A DNA stretch of 49,231 nt from Clostridia bacterium (GTDB lineage Bacteria > Bacillota_A > Clostridia > Oscillospirales > CAG-272): positions 1 to 49,231 of the forward strand of contig JAFTKI010000037.1 in the NCBI GenBank assembly GCA_017453335.1, in the 5' to 3' direction. Positions 17,222 to 25,629 of the stretch are shown piece after piece; position 1 is the first letter of the stretch, and the number at the start of each line of letters is the position of its first letter. Both the position numbers and the translations under genes were made by a program. The notes under the pieces were generated by a model. That model made no database searches, had not been told where the DNA came from, and saw only the letters and a program-made list of their open reading frames with translations.

Positions 17222-17231
17222 TTTGTTGTAA

Positions 17232-18095
17232 TTAAGCCTTGCCAACAGAGCCGAACAGCTCCATCTTTTCCTTAACGGTTGCCTTGATTGCCTCAAAGCC
17301 GGGAGCCAGAAGCTTTCTGGGGTCAAAGCCCTTACCGGACTGATCCTTGCCTGCTTCAATGTAAGCACGGGTAGCAGCAGCAAAGGAGAGCTGGCACTCG
17401 GTGTTTACGTTGATCTTGGAAACACCCAGATTGATTGCCTTTTTGATCATATCCTCTGGGATACCTGTACCGCCGTGGAGAACCAGAGGCATAGCGCCAA
17501 CCTTCTCGGATACGGCTGCCAGTGTCTCGAAAGAAAGACCTGCCCAGTTTTCGGGGTACTTACCGTGGATATTACCGATACCTGCAGCCAGCATGGTAAC
17601 GCCCAGATCTGCGATCATCTTGCACTCGTTGGGATCAGCGCACTCGCCCATACCAACAACGCCGTCTTCCTCACCGCCGATGGAGCCGACCTCTGCTTCC
17701 AGAGAAAGTCCCATTGCGTTGCAGACCTGTACAAGCTCACGGGTCTTTGCTACGTTCTCTTCGATCGGATAGTGAGAACCGTCGAACATGATAGAAGAAA
17801 AGCCTGCCTTAATGCACTTGTAGCAGCCCTCGTAGGAGCCGTGGTCAAGGTGAAGTGCTACGGGAACGGTGATCTTCAATTCGTCGATCATTGCCTTTAC
17901 CATATCGGCAACGGTCTTGAAGCCGCACATATACTTGCCTGCGCCCTCGGAAACGCCGAGAATCACGGGAGACTTCAGCTCTTCTGCGGTGAGCAGGATC
18001 GCTTTCGTCCATTCCAGGTTGTTGATGTTGAACTGTCCTACAGCGTAGTGACCTTCTTTTGCTTTGGTAAGCATTTCTTTTGCTGATACTAACAT
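17232..18095 (-). CDS. fba: Class II fructose-1,6-bisphosphate aldolase
   Basis: The product is 287 residues from ATG 18095, which follows AGGAGG. The hallmark zinc-aldolase motifs are present in order: LHLDHGS (zinc ligand and proton-donor region), FDGSHYPIEENVAKTRE, EVGSIGGEEDG, GIGNIHGKYP and VLHGGTGIPEDMI, with INVNTE at the phosphate-binding strand. It splits fructose-1,6-bisphosphate into two triose phosphates in glycolysis, and works in reverse in gluconeogenesis. Homologues act on tagatose bisphosphate, but the length and motifs favour FbaA. It has its own promoter. Confidence 0.95.
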   Translation of the reverse strand: MLVSAKEMLTKAKEGHYAVGQFNINNLEWTKAILLTAEELKSPVILGVSEGAGKYMCGFKTVADMVKAMIDELKITVPVALHLDHGSYEGCYKCIKAGFSSIMFDGSHYPIEENVAKTRELVQVCNAMGLSLEAEVGSIGGEEDGVVGMGECADPNECKMIADLGVTMLAAGIGNIHGKYPENWAGLSFETLAAVSEKVGAMPLVLHGGTGIPEDMIKKAINLGVSKINVNTECQLSFAAATRAYIEAGKDQSGKGFDPRKLLAPGFEAIKATVKEKMELFGSVGKA

Positions 18096-18130
18096 AATTA
18101 TCCTCCTATGCCTTTTTCGCATTTGCATAC

Positions 18131-18159
18131 ATTATATACCAATTTGTCGAAAAAATCAA
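18131..18159 (-). promoter_or_regulatory. Promoter of the aldolase gene
   Basis: On the minus strand TTGATT (18154-18159) and TATAAT (18131-18136) are separated by 17 bp. The -35 lies inside the preceding terminator-like hairpin. Confidence 0.85.
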
Positions 18160-18170
18160 GCCTTTTTTCG
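18148..18170 (-). terminator. Terminator-like hairpin after the HAD phosphatase gene
   Basis: CGAAAAAA and TTTTTTCG (18148-18155 and 18163-18170) form an A/T-rich stem with a 7-nt loop, about 26 bp after the phosphatase stop. It overlaps the aldolase -35 hexamer. Confidence 0.5.
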
Positions 18171-18195
18171 GATTATCTTGAACTTTTCGAGAAAA

Positions 18196-18822
18196 TCAGA
18201 GATAATTTTTGACGTCCTCCAGTTTTCGAACGTAAACGTCACAGATTTCGTTTTCAAAAATGCCGTAGGTGTCCCACAAGCACCCTTTCATTCCGGCGTT
18301 GATGCCGCATTGTGCGTCGATCGGACGGTCGCCGATCATCATACATTCATCGGGGTTCAGACTGAATTTATCGATCAGGAAAAGCAGTGCGTCGGGACTG
18401 GGCTTTATGGGAAAGCCCATCGATTTATTGATCGTGAAGGTGATCATGGAATCGATTCCCATATTGGGCAGCATTTTCTTTTCAACGACCTCACCCGAAT
18501 GGGTATAGATGTAGCATTTGAGTCCATTTTGGGTAGCATACTCCAAAAGCTTCTTTGCTTCGGGAAAAACTTGATATTGCATTGCCCTTTCGCTTTGCAA
18601 AGCGAAAAATTCCTTTTGAAATTCGGGATAAGGAATCCGATCGTTCCAACCAAGCAGATAAAACGCATCCTTTGTGCTGATCAACAACAAACGGAGAAGT
18701 TCTTCGTCGTTTTCGGGAAGCGGCAAGCCATGTTCTTTCCCGTATTTACGGAAAATATCCGAAAAATGGGGATAACTGTCGGAGATCGTTCCGTCAAAGT
18801 CAAAGATCAAGTGTTTAATCAC
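18196..18822 (-). CDS. HAD-superfamily phosphatase (phosphoglycolate phosphatase-like)
   Basis: From GTG 18822 the 208-residue product reads (M)IKHLIFDFDGTISDS, placing the catalytic Asp8 and Asp10 at the usual N-terminal position. AAGGGA precedes this GTG, whereas an upstream TTG frame adds only non-conserved residues. Motif II is in YIYTHSGE, motif III is KPSPDALLFL and motif IV is MMIGDRPIDAQCG. A helical cap of about 60 residues sits between motifs I and II (subfamily I). The substrate is probably a small phosphate ester but is not determined. The start overlaps the upstream membrane-protein gene by 8 nt, so they are translated together. Confidence 0.85.
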   Translation of the reverse strand: MIKHLIFDFDGTISDSYPHFSDIFRKYGKEHGLPLPENDEELLRLLLISTKDAFYLLGWNDRIPYPEFQKEFFALQSERAMQYQVFPEAKKLLEYATQNGLKCYIYTHSGEVVEKKMLPNMGIDSMITFTINKSMGFPIKPSPDALLFLIDKFSLNPDECMMIGDRPIDAQCGINAGMKGCLWDTYGIFENEICDVYVRKLEDVKNYL

Positions 18823-19420
18823 GACGGCGCCATCCCTTCTTCTTTTCGGACGGATCGCGGTCGGATTCGGGGGTGATGGGATCAAACAATGTTGTGAATT
18901 TGATATCCTTGAGTCCCAGATAATATGCGATCCCGCAGATCAGCATCGCGGGCAGAGGCAACAGAAAATAAACGAAGCTGTAAGCGTTGAGCGGGATCCC
19001 ACCAACGTGATTGGACAGCACACCAACATACATTCCCTCCAACGACATTGCAAGAAAGCCGCAAACGGCACCGATCTTACTGAGTACACCGTTTTCGATC
19101 ATCTGTGCCAGCAAAATGAAGATGGCAAAGAGAAAGTTCGGAATGTTGGCACACAAGGAGATCAGAGTCCCCTTGAAGGCGATTTTCTTTTTTCTGCCCT
19201 GTTCCACCGCAACGCGATCTCGATATCCGATCTCCCATGTCATTGTATACAAAAGGAACAGATAAAAGAGAATTGCTCCGATACTGGTAGCATTTTTCAG
19301 CAGAGTGCTTTCTGCCTGTGCGCCGGCAAAGACCAACACCACGCCGAAGATCGAAATGGCAAATTGGTTCAAAAACATTTTTACCATATCGTAAGAATGT
19401 TCCGAAAAGAATTTTTTCAT
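18815..19420 (-). CDS. Membrane protein of unknown function
   Basis: I place the start at ATG 19420 (MKKFFSEHSYDMVKMF) because AGG lies six bases before it; an ATG four codons earlier has no such site. The 201-residue product has four to five hydrophobic segments, with charged stretches between (IGYRDRVAVEQGRKKK), and ends in a very basic tail, EKKKGWRRRD. I do not recognise the family, although the N-terminal MVKMFLNQFAISIFG pattern is like conserved hypothetical proteins of Clostridia. It is translationally coupled to the HAD phosphatase. Confidence 0.7.
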   Translation of the reverse strand: MKKFFSEHSYDMVKMFLNQFAISIFGVVLVFAGAQAESTLLKNATSIGAILFYLFLLYTMTWEIGYRDRVAVEQGRKKKIAFKGTLISLCANIPNFLFAIFILLAQMIENGVLSKIGAVCGFLAMSLEGMYVGVLSNHVGGIPLNAYSFVYFLLPLPAMLICGIAYYLGLKDIKFTTLFDPITPESDRDPSEKKKGWRRRD

Positions 19421-19461
19421 GAAATACCTCATTTTGCACAGAAGTGCTTTGATATGGTCTT

Positions 19462-19490
19462 ATTATAACGAATTGAACGGAAAATTGCAA
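19462..19490 (-). promoter_or_regulatory. Promoter of the membrane protein-HAD phosphatase unit
   Basis: TTGCAA and TATAAT on the minus strand have a 17-bp spacer. It diverges from the recombinase gene. Confidence 0.8.
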
Positions 19491-19543
19491 CCGCACACTT
19501 GAATTGTTTACAATTTATCAACTAAAATATAAATATATATTAG

Positions 19544-19549
19544 TATAAT
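19544..19549 (+). promoter_or_regulatory. -10 element of the recombinase gene
   Basis: TATAAT lies in a very AT-rich stretch. I see no clear -35 at standard spacing. TTTACA at 19507 is too far upstream. Confidence 0.45.
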
Positions 19550-19577
19550 AAGAGAAAAGACCGAAAGGAGGAACGGT

Positions 19578-20582
19578 ATGTCACAGATGATTTCCCCGCA
19601 GGAGTTTTCCTCGCTGATTCAAGAATACGCATCCTATAAAGCGTCTATCCAAAACTGTTCAAAAAAGACGGTGGAGGAATATCTTTTGGATCTGCGTACC
19701 TTTTTTCGCTTTTTGATCGCTCGGGAGCGGGATATCGATATGAATTCCGAGGCTTTTTTTCAGCTTGATGTCAGCGGGATCGGACTGAAGGAGCTGGAAA
19801 AGATCCGCACCGAGGATCTTTATGAATTTTTATATTACGCCAATCAGATGCGCGGCAATCAATGGTCGGCACGCTCCCGAAAGCTGTCTGCGATCCGTTC
19901 ACTTTATAAATATCTGGTCAACAAGCGGCACTATCTGGAATACAATCCCACGGTTGATATCGATTCTCCCAAGCCCAAAAAGTCCTTGCCCAAGGTGCTG
20001 ACTCTGGAGGAATCGCTGCGTTTGTTGGAGGCAGTAGACGAGGACAAGGATTCTCCGAACCGTCTTCGTGACTATGCGATCATCACCCTGTTTCTCAACT
20101 GCGGGATGCGTGTTTCGGAGCTGGTTGGGATCAATCTTTCCGATATTGACTCGCAGCTGCTTTCCATGCGCGTTACGGGTAAAGGTAACAAAGAGCGTAT
20201 CGTGTATCTGAATGAGGCGTGTCAGGCGGCACTTTTTGAATATTTGAAGCTGAGAAAAACAAAATACGAAAATGTACAGGATCGTGCTCTCTTTTTGAGT
20301 CGCTTTGAGCAACGCATGAGCGTTAAAACCGTACAGGCAATGGTCTACAAATACCTGACCGCCGCAGGGCTTGAAGCCAAGCATTATTCGGTTCACAAGC
20401 TCCGTCACACCGCCGCCACGCTGATGTACCAAACAGGAAAGGTGGATGTGCGTGTTCTCAAGGAAATTCTTGGTCACGAGCAGCTCAATACCACGCAGAT
20501 CTACACCCACGTTTCCAATGCCGATATAGAAAACGCCATGGCGCAGAATCCGCTGGCTCTCAAAAAGAAATCAAACGAATAA
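19578..20582 (+). CDS. Tyrosine recombinase of the XerC/XerD type
   Basis: The 334-residue protein has an N-terminal SAM-like core-binding domain (about 10-125) and a complete catalytic domain: Arg178 (CGMRVSEL), Lys202 (GKGNKER), His273-x-x-Arg276 (HKLRHTAA), His300 (LGHEQLNTT) and nucleophile Tyr309. It is longer than the usual 300-residue Xer proteins because of an insertion near residues 50-75. The LGHEQLNTTQIYTH ending is typical of chromosomal Xer recombinases rather than phage integrases, and no mobile-element genes lie nearby, so a role in chromosome dimer resolution is likely. GGAGG precedes ATG 19578. Confidence 0.88.
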   Translation: MSQMISPQEFSSLIQEYASYKASIQNCSKKTVEEYLLDLRTFFRFLIARERDIDMNSEAFFQLDVSGIGLKELEKIRTEDLYEFLYYANQMRGNQWSARSRKLSAIRSLYKYLVNKRHYLEYNPTVDIDSPKPKKSLPKVLTLEESLRLLEAVDEDKDSPNRLRDYAIITLFLNCGMRVSELVGINLSDIDSQLLSMRVTGKGNKERIVYLNEACQAALFEYLKLRKTKYENVQDRALFLSRFEQRMSVKTVQAMVYKYLTAAGLEAKHYSVHKLRHTAATLMYQTGKVDVRVLKEILGHEQLNTTQIYTHVSNADIENAMAQNPLALKKKSNE

Positions 20583-20587
20583 AAACA

Positions 20588-20626
20588 GGACACAATCTCA
20601 CCGTGAGGTTGTGTCCTTCCTTTTTT
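20588..20626 (+). terminator. Terminator of the recombinase gene
   Basis: A 13-bp stem (20588-20600 with 20604-20616, one G·U) with loop CCG is followed by TTCCTTTTTT. Confidence 0.92.
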
Positions 20627-20630
20627 GTAT

Positions 20631-21152
20631 TCAGAGCTTTCCTGTCAGCTCATAGCGGTCCATCAAGCGGCGGTTGAGCGCCAATCGTTTGAGGCACATC
20701 ATTCCGATATGGTAAAACAGCATCGTTGCCGCAAACAAAAGAGGCGGCAAAAGTCCCGGGATCAGCTCGAGTGTTTCGGGGGTTTCTGCGATCGTTCCGT
20801 AAACGAGAATGCCGGACAGTGGTAATGTCATTCCCGAGATCACTGCCGAATAATTGAATACTGCCGATAAAAGGAGATGCAAAACGATGGTGATCACCGA
20901 GGAAAAGATTGCTTCACGTAATACAAAATACGCCGAGCGATAGGTTGATTTGTAAGCGTACATCCACAGAAGGACTGCCAGACCGACTCCCATGATCACG
21001 GTGTAGATCAAATTGGTTGCAAAAAAGCCGACCTCCACAAAGCTGTTGGCGATCTTTACAAACATCCATGCCGCGGCATACAGTGCCAGACAGGAGAGAA
21101 TCTGATACAGCGTTAAAAAGAGTGCGTCGATAACAAGCTCGGATTTTCTCAT
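20631..21152 (-). CDS. Membrane protein of unknown function, downstream of dxs
   Basis: The 173-residue product has four strongly hydrophobic segments (about 8-30, 42-66, 78-105 and 130-150) and a positively charged C-terminus. No family motif is recognised. AAAGGGG precedes ATG 21152. It starts 16 bp after the dxs stop on the same strand, so it is probably co-transcribed with dxs. Nothing in the sequence ties it to isoprenoid synthesis. Confidence 0.7.
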   Translation of the reverse strand: MRKSELVIDALFLTLYQILSCLALYAAAWMFVKIANSFVEVGFFATNLIYTVIMGVGLAVLLWMYAYKSTYRSAYFVLREAIFSSVITIVLHLLLSAVFNYSAVISGMTLPLSGILVYGTIAETPETLELIPGLLPPLLFAATMLFYHIGMMCLKRLALNRRLMDRYELTGKL

Positions 21153-21168
21153 AATTTCCCCTTTGCGA

Positions 21169-23061
21169 TTATTTGAGTGCGGTTACGATGCTGTCTGCAT
21201 CGATCCCAACCGTTTTTCGGATCGGCTCGTCCTTTTCCTGAACGGCAAACTGATCATCGGTTGCCAAAATAATAGTTTTCTTGTTGTTCATGATCGAATG
21301 CTTGGAAAGCGCATCAGAAAGCATCATTCCCATGCCGCCTGCCTTGATTTCCTCTTCCAAAAAGAGAATTTTGCAAGCCTTTTTCGGCAAACGTGCCGCC
21401 ACGTCTTTGGCAACGGTTTCGTACGGCTTGAGCTGCTCCAGAAGCAAAATACCAACAGTTATTCCCTGTTTTGCAAGGATTTCTTTGGCATTCATAGCTT
21501 CCGTAACGATTCTGCCGTGTGTGATGATCACAGCATCAAGCACCTCTTGCTCGGTGTAATCGCTGCGCACACGAAGATCGCTTGGAATATCTTGTCCATA
21601 AAAAGCCGATAGCACAAGAGGATCCTCGTATCCGTTGGGATAGCGGATCGCACAGGCGGTATTCCCTGTCAATGCTTTCTCCATGGCAAGGCGCAGGCCG
21701 TGTCGCGTAATCGGTGTATACAGTTCAAGATTCGGAATCTCGGATAAAAAGGCAACGTCAAAAATACCGTGATGGGTTGCGCCGTCGGAGGTGTTCAAGC
21801 CTGCGCGGTCAACACAAAATACTACGGGTAAATTCTGCAGAGCAACATCGTGGATGATGTTGTCGTAGGCACGTTGTAAAAAGGTAGAATAAAGTGCTAC
21901 CACGGGGCGGTATCCGTTTGCCGCAAGCCCGGCCGCAAAGGTTACTGCGTGTTCTTCGGCAATTCCCACGTCGAAAAAGCGAGAGGGATGCTTTTCCTTG
22001 AAGCCCACGAGCCCCGTGCCGTCTGCCATAGCGGCAGTAATGGCACAAATTTTCTCATCGGCAGTTGCAAGCTCGGTAAGGATCTCACCCATTTCTGCCG
22101 AAAAATTATTCCCTTCGTGTGCTTTTTTGTCAGCAGGTGCCACTCCGTGAAATACCGACGGTGTTTCTTCCGCAGGAGCGTAGCCTTTCCCTTTCTGCGT
22201 TTTCACATGAATGACACAGCTTTGCTTGGATTCCTTTGCTTCCTTCAAAAGCCGCTCGACCGCTTTCTCGTCATTTCCGTCTACAGGGCCAAGATAGTAC
22301 AACCCAAGATTTTCAAAATAATTACTGCCGTAAAGGGCTGCCTTGAATGCCATTTTGATACGGCGCAGGAGTGAGTAGATCGGTTTTCCGATCAACGGAA
22401 TTTTCGAAATAAAGGAAGTGGTGGCGTTTTTGGTTTTGAAATATCCCTTGGAGGAACGGAGCCGAGAGAGGTTTTTTGCGAATCTGCCGATGTTTTTGGA
22501 GATCGACATTTCGTTTTCGTTGATGATAATGATCAATCTCAGCCTCTTTCGGCAATTGTTCAATGCCTCGTGGATCATGCCTCCCGTATACGCACCGTCT
22601 CCCAGAACGCAAACGGTGTAAGCATCGGAGCCGGACAAGCGATCTGCCTCGGCAAAACCGAGTGCCGCAGATAGCGACGTGGAGCTGTGGCCCGTACCAA
22701 AGCAATCGTGTTCGCTCTCACTTCGCTTCGGGAAACCGCTCATACCGCCGCTGCGGCGCAGGGTGTCGAATCCCTGCATACGGCCTGTTACCAGCTTGTG
22801 AATGTAGCTTTGGTGGCCAACGTCAAAAATGATATGGTCGTGCGGAGAGTCAAAGATACGGTGGATCGCCAAGGAAAGCTCAACAACTCCGAGGTTGGAT
22901 GCCAGGTGTCCGCCGTTTTCCAACACCTTATCGATCAAAAAAGCGCGGATCTCCTCGGCAAGCGCCGTCATTTGATCGTCCTTCAGCGTTTTCAGATCTT
23001 GTGGCGAGTTGATCGAAGAAAGGAGCGGATAGCGCTCTGATGGTGTATGATCGTGATTCAT
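21169..23061 (-). CDS. dxs: 1-deoxy-D-xylulose-5-phosphate synthase
   Basis: The 630-residue product matches the family length. Visible signatures are FDVGHQSYIHKLVTGR, GTGHSSTSLSAALG, the thiamine-diphosphate motif GDGAYTGGMIHEALNNC, and the transketolase-like pyrimidine domain DRAGLNTSDGATHHGIFD. The C-terminal domain has LFLEEEIKAGGMG. It condenses pyruvate and glyceraldehyde-3-phosphate, the first step of the MEP isoprenoid pathway. ATG 23061 follows AAAGGAG. It has its own promoter and leads a two-gene unit with the membrane protein downstream. Confidence 0.97.
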   Translation of the reverse strand: MNHDHTPSERYPLLSSINSPQDLKTLKDDQMTALAEEIRAFLIDKVLENGGHLASNLGVVELSLAIHRIFDSPHDHIIFDVGHQSYIHKLVTGRMQGFDTLRRSGGMSGFPKRSESEHDCFGTGHSSTSLSAALGFAEADRLSGSDAYTVCVLGDGAYTGGMIHEALNNCRKRLRLIIIINENEMSISKNIGRFAKNLSRLRSSKGYFKTKNATTSFISKIPLIGKPIYSLLRRIKMAFKAALYGSNYFENLGLYYLGPVDGNDEKAVERLLKEAKESKQSCVIHVKTQKGKGYAPAEETPSVFHGVAPADKKAHEGNNFSAEMGEILTELATADEKICAITAAMADGTGLVGFKEKHPSRFFDVGIAEEHAVTFAAGLAANGYRPVVALYSTFLQRAYDNIIHDVALQNLPVVFCVDRAGLNTSDGATHHGIFDVAFLSEIPNLELYTPITRHGLRLAMEKALTGNTACAIRYPNGYEDPLVLSAFYGQDIPSDLRVRSDYTEQEVLDAVIITHGRIVTEAMNAKEILAKQGITVGILLLEQLKPYETVAKDVAARLPKKACKILFLEEEIKAGGMGMMLSDALSKHSIMNNKKTIILATDDQFAVQEKDEPIRKTVGIDADSIVTALK

Positions 23062-23099
23062 GGCGTTCCTCTCCTTTCTTTTTTGTGTTTATCTACATT

Positions 23100-23128
23100 A
23101 GTTTATCATAAAAGCACCTATTTGTCAA
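23100..23128 (-). promoter_or_regulatory. Promoter of dxs
   Basis: On the minus strand TTGACA, 17 bp, TAAACT, with TG one base before the -10 (extended -10). Confidence 0.82.
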
Positions 23129-23150
23129 GGGATGCTGATGGGAAATCGGT

Positions 23151-24257
23151 TCAGAACGGGATCGTTTCCTCAAATAGGACCTCATTTGTGTCGGTCGTAA
23201 ATTTTACATCGCAACGGTCTGGATATAAAATGAAGGCACCTCCCGCAAACGGGATCTCTTTCCCTTTTTGCGACGCAACAACCACAGGACACGGCTGACC
23301 TTTATGGTCGGTTTCGCTTCCAACGTGGCTGATGTAGGCATTGTGCATGTGTCCGCAGATCATCAGTTGCGGCTTGATATGCTCCCGCAACAGTGTTGCC
23401 CACTCGGTATAGGTCTCCTGCTCAATGTCAAAGGGCTCCTCCAAGGTTTGTGTGAAGGGGTTGTGAACGATCACCAGTCGGTCTGTGACACCCTCCTCGG
23501 CGTATTCCGAAGCCTTGTTTTCTATGATCTTGCGAATAAAAGCGGTCTCGCGGCGGCGAAAATCTTCACAGCAATTCATAAAGCCATAAGCGGGATGGTC
23601 ATCCGGCTTGTCCTCGGCACAGTCCAAAACCAATCCCCAGAGTGAGCCGAGACGGAAGGTGTAATAGGAACGGCCGCAATCGGTTGGCGTGTGATCGGCG
23701 ATCTGCTCGGCAAAGATCCCGCGCATATCGTGATTTCCGCGTGAAAAGACCACTGGTATCTCGCCGCCCGTCAACTGTGCGGCAATTTGGTGGATCGAGG
23801 TGAAATATTCGATGGCACCGCTGTGATTCGGAATGTCACCGTTGAGGATCAACAGATCCAGATCGTTGCCAAAATACAAGCCTGCGGCAACAGGTCTTTC
23901 TACTTCATTATGCGCATCAGCAATATGATAAATTTTGATCGGTGTTTTTATGATCGGTCTGAAATCCGATTCAAAATAGGCGGCATCCTCGGCTTCGGTG
24001 AAATACGGCTTTCTTTCCTTGATCACACGGTATCCGATCTTATAATGCTTTTCCTTGTCAAGCAGCTCCATTGGAACCGTCATTCGGTGGGTTGTGGAGG
24101 AGGAGCGCAAAATGCCGTTGGAATCATCATAAAAGCTTTGATCCCCTACTTCAACCCACATCACAAGCTCACAGGTTACGGGAACCATGATCTGATATTC
24201 ACGGTTGACCGCATACACAATTGGTGTGGTTAAAAACGCATTCGGAATGGATTTCAT
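23151..24257 (-). CDS. Calcineurin-like metallophosphoesterase
   Basis: The 368-residue product has all five metal-binding blocks of the family: IADAHNE (DxH), LILNGDIPNH (GDxxxx), SRGNHDMRG (GNHD), IVHNP, and ICGHMHNAY (GHxH). The first 100 residues form a beta-sandwich-like region (VPVTCELVMWVEVGDQ and RMTVPMELLDKEKHYKIGYRVI), resembling the N-terminal domain of purple acid phosphatases. There is no signal peptide, so it should be cytosolic. The substrate is unknown. It stands alone with a consensus promoter. Confidence 0.87.
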   Translation of the reverse strand: MKSIPNAFLTTPIVYAVNREYQIMVPVTCELVMWVEVGDQSFYDDSNGILRSSSTTHRMTVPMELLDKEKHYKIGYRVIKERKPYFTEAEDAAYFESDFRPIIKTPIKIYHIADAHNEVERPVAAGLYFGNDLDLLILNGDIPNHSGAIEYFTSIHQIAAQLTGGEIPVVFSRGNHDMRGIFAEQIADHTPTDCGRSYYTFRLGSLWGLVLDCAEDKPDDHPAYGFMNCCEDFRRRETAFIRKIIENKASEYAEEGVTDRLVIVHNPFTQTLEEPFDIEQETYTEWATLLREHIKPQLMICGHMHNAYISHVGSETDHKGQPCPVVVASQKGKEIPFAGGAFILYPDRCDVKFTTDTNEVLFEETIPF

Positions 24258-24289
24258 GTTTTTCTCCTTTTTATATAAAGAGTACCGTT

Positions 24290-24318
24290 ATTATACTCCC
24301 GAAACACGGTTTTGTCAA
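24290..24318 (-). promoter_or_regulatory. Promoter of the metallophosphoesterase gene
   Basis: On the minus strand a perfect TTGACA and TATAAT are separated by 17 bp. Confidence 0.88.
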
Positions 24319-24419
24319 TAAAAAACTTCCCTTGCAAAAAAACTGAAAAAAGAAGATTTCGTGAGATAATAGCATGTTTTTTTGTTTAAATCGTCTGTAA
24401 TCGTCTTTGAATCTTTTTA

Positions 24420-24491
24420 TTTGACTTTGTTTGACTTTGACTTTCGTTGACTTTTGGACTATAATAATCTTGAAAGTCAAGGAAAGTCAAA
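24420..24491 (+). promoter_or_regulatory. ctsR operon promoter with three CtsR operators
   Basis: The promoter is TTGACT (24437-24442), 17 bp, TATAAT (24460-24465). CtsR binds a heptad direct repeat of the form (A/G)GTCAAA-NAN-(A/G)GTCAAA. Box 1 at 24420-24436 is a perfect match on the minus strand (AGTCAAA-CAA-AGTCAAA). Box 2 at 24436-24452 (minus) has one mismatch and covers the -35. Box 3 at 24475-24491 (plus) has one mismatch and covers the transcription start and the bases before the ribosome site. Confidence 0.93.
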
Positions 24492-24506
24492 AAAAGGAGA
24501 ACGATT

Positions 24507-24953
24507 ATGCTTGCCGATTATATTGCTCAAATCATCGAGGAAATGCTGAACGAAGGAAACGGAACCCTGGAATTACAACGAAATGAAATGGCAACACGCT
24601 TGGGCTGTGTTCCCAGTCAGATCAGTTATGTGATCTCATCCCGATTTACCCCCGAGCGCGGATATATTATTGAATCACGCAGAGGCGGAGGAGGATGCAT
24701 TCGGATCGTGCGCAAGCGCATGGATCGCAACGAATATCTGATGCACTTTTTCTGTGCGATCGGTGAATCGATCGAAGAGCGCGAGGCAAATGCTTACCTG
24801 CAAAACCTCCACGGTAACGACTGCATCACCGAGCGGGAGCTTCGCTTGTGTGCGGCTGCCCTGTCGAACACTTCCCTCTCTTCCGTTCATCCCACGCACC
24901 GCGCCACTGTTCGTGCCGACATTTTTAAGCAAATGATCCTCTCTTTGATGTAA
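24507..24953 (+). CDS. ctsR: CtsR, repressor of class III stress genes
   Basis: The 148-residue protein begins LADYIAQIIEEML and has the CtsR winged helix-turn-helix with RNEMATRLGCVPSQISYVISSRFTPERGYIIESRRGGGG. The RGGGG wing contacts the operator minor groove. The C-terminal helical domain is the site of McsB control in studied species. ATG 24507 follows AAAAAGGAG. It heads ctsR-mcsA-mcsB-clpC and should repress its own operon through the three boxes upstream. Confidence 0.95.
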   Translation: MLADYIAQIIEEMLNEGNGTLELQRNEMATRLGCVPSQISYVISSRFTPERGYIIESRRGGGGCIRIVRKRMDRNEYLMHFFCAIGESIEEREANAYLQNLHGNDCITERELRLCAAALSNTSLSSVHPTHRATVRADIFKQMILSLM

Positions 24954-25021
24954 AACAGGAAAAATTTTCCATTTTTCTTATTTTTACAGATATTGCGACA
25001 GAATCCGCGCACGAAATGCGC

Positions 25022-25027
25022 TATAAT
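25022..25027 (+). promoter_or_regulatory. Possible internal -10 before mcsA
   Basis: TATAAT occurs in the 133-bp ctsR-mcsA gap. No -35 at 16-18 bp is convincing; TTGCGA at 24993 is 23 bp away. Confidence 0.35.
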
Positions 25028-25040
25028 GTAACAAAATTGA

Positions 25041-25062
25041 ATTCCGTTCCCTGTGGGACGGA
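25041..25062 (+). other. Leader hairpin upstream of mcsA
   Basis: TTCCG-T-TCCC pairs with GGGACGGAA around TGT, a 9-bp stem with one bulged T. It is not followed by a U-tract, so it is not a terminator. An RNA stability or processing role is possible. Confidence 0.6.
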
Positions 25063-25086
25063 ACAAAAAGAAAGGAATGATAAAAA

Positions 25087-25629
25087 ATGTTGTGTGAAAA
25101 ATGTAAAAAAAGAACGGCAACGGTTTTTTACAATGAGAATATCAACGGAAAAACGCGTGCCTACTCGCTTTGCGGCGAATGTGCCTCAAAATTGCGGGAA
25201 AAGGGTGATATCCAGGATATTACATCGATGATCGGAAGCTTTGCAGATCCTTTCTCGGCTTTGCAAAACGATTTGTTCGGGGGCTTTTTCGGATTGCCTG
25301 CGGAAAAGGTTGCGTCCTCCGAAAAGAAATGCCCGAATTGTTCCTGCACGTATGCCCAGATCGCAAAATCGGGTAAGGTTGGCTGTCCTCGTTGCTATGA
25401 GACCTTTGCGGACGAGCTTTCGTCTACCATCCAATCGGTACACGGAACAACGACGCATATCGGAAACGTTCCTTCCAGACACCGCGCACAAAAGGCTCGT
25501 GCCGAGCAGCTCAAGCGTCTCAAAAGACAGCTTCAGGAGGTTGTTTTAAAGGAAGACTACGAAACGGCAGCCGCATTGCGCGACGAGATCAAACAACTGG
25601 AAAATGAGAGCCAAAAGGAGGAAAAATGA
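25087..25629 (+). CDS. mcsA: McsA, activator of the McsB arginine kinase
   Basis: The 180-residue product has two zinc modules built of CxxC pairs: MLCEKCKKR with LCGECA, then KKCPNCSCTY with GCPRCYETF. A C-terminal UVR motif follows (KEDYETAAALRDEIKQLE). McsA binds and activates McsB and links it to ClpC. The order of modules and the length match the family. Its TGA overlaps the mcsB ATG (25626-25629), giving translational coupling. Confidence 0.93.
   Translation: MLCEKCKKRTATVFYNENINGKTRAYSLCGECASKLREKGDIQDITSMIGSFADPFSALQNDLFGGFFGLPAEKVASSEKKCPNCSCTYAQIAKSGKVGCPRCYETFADELSSTIQSVHGTTTHIGNVPSRHRAQKARAEQLKRLKRQLQEVVLKEDYETAAALRDEIKQLENESQKEEK

Noticed and set aside
19578..20582. Phage or transposon integrase
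   Set aside because: Catalytic motifs and the C-terminus resemble chromosomal XerC/XerD, and no phage or transposon genes flank it.
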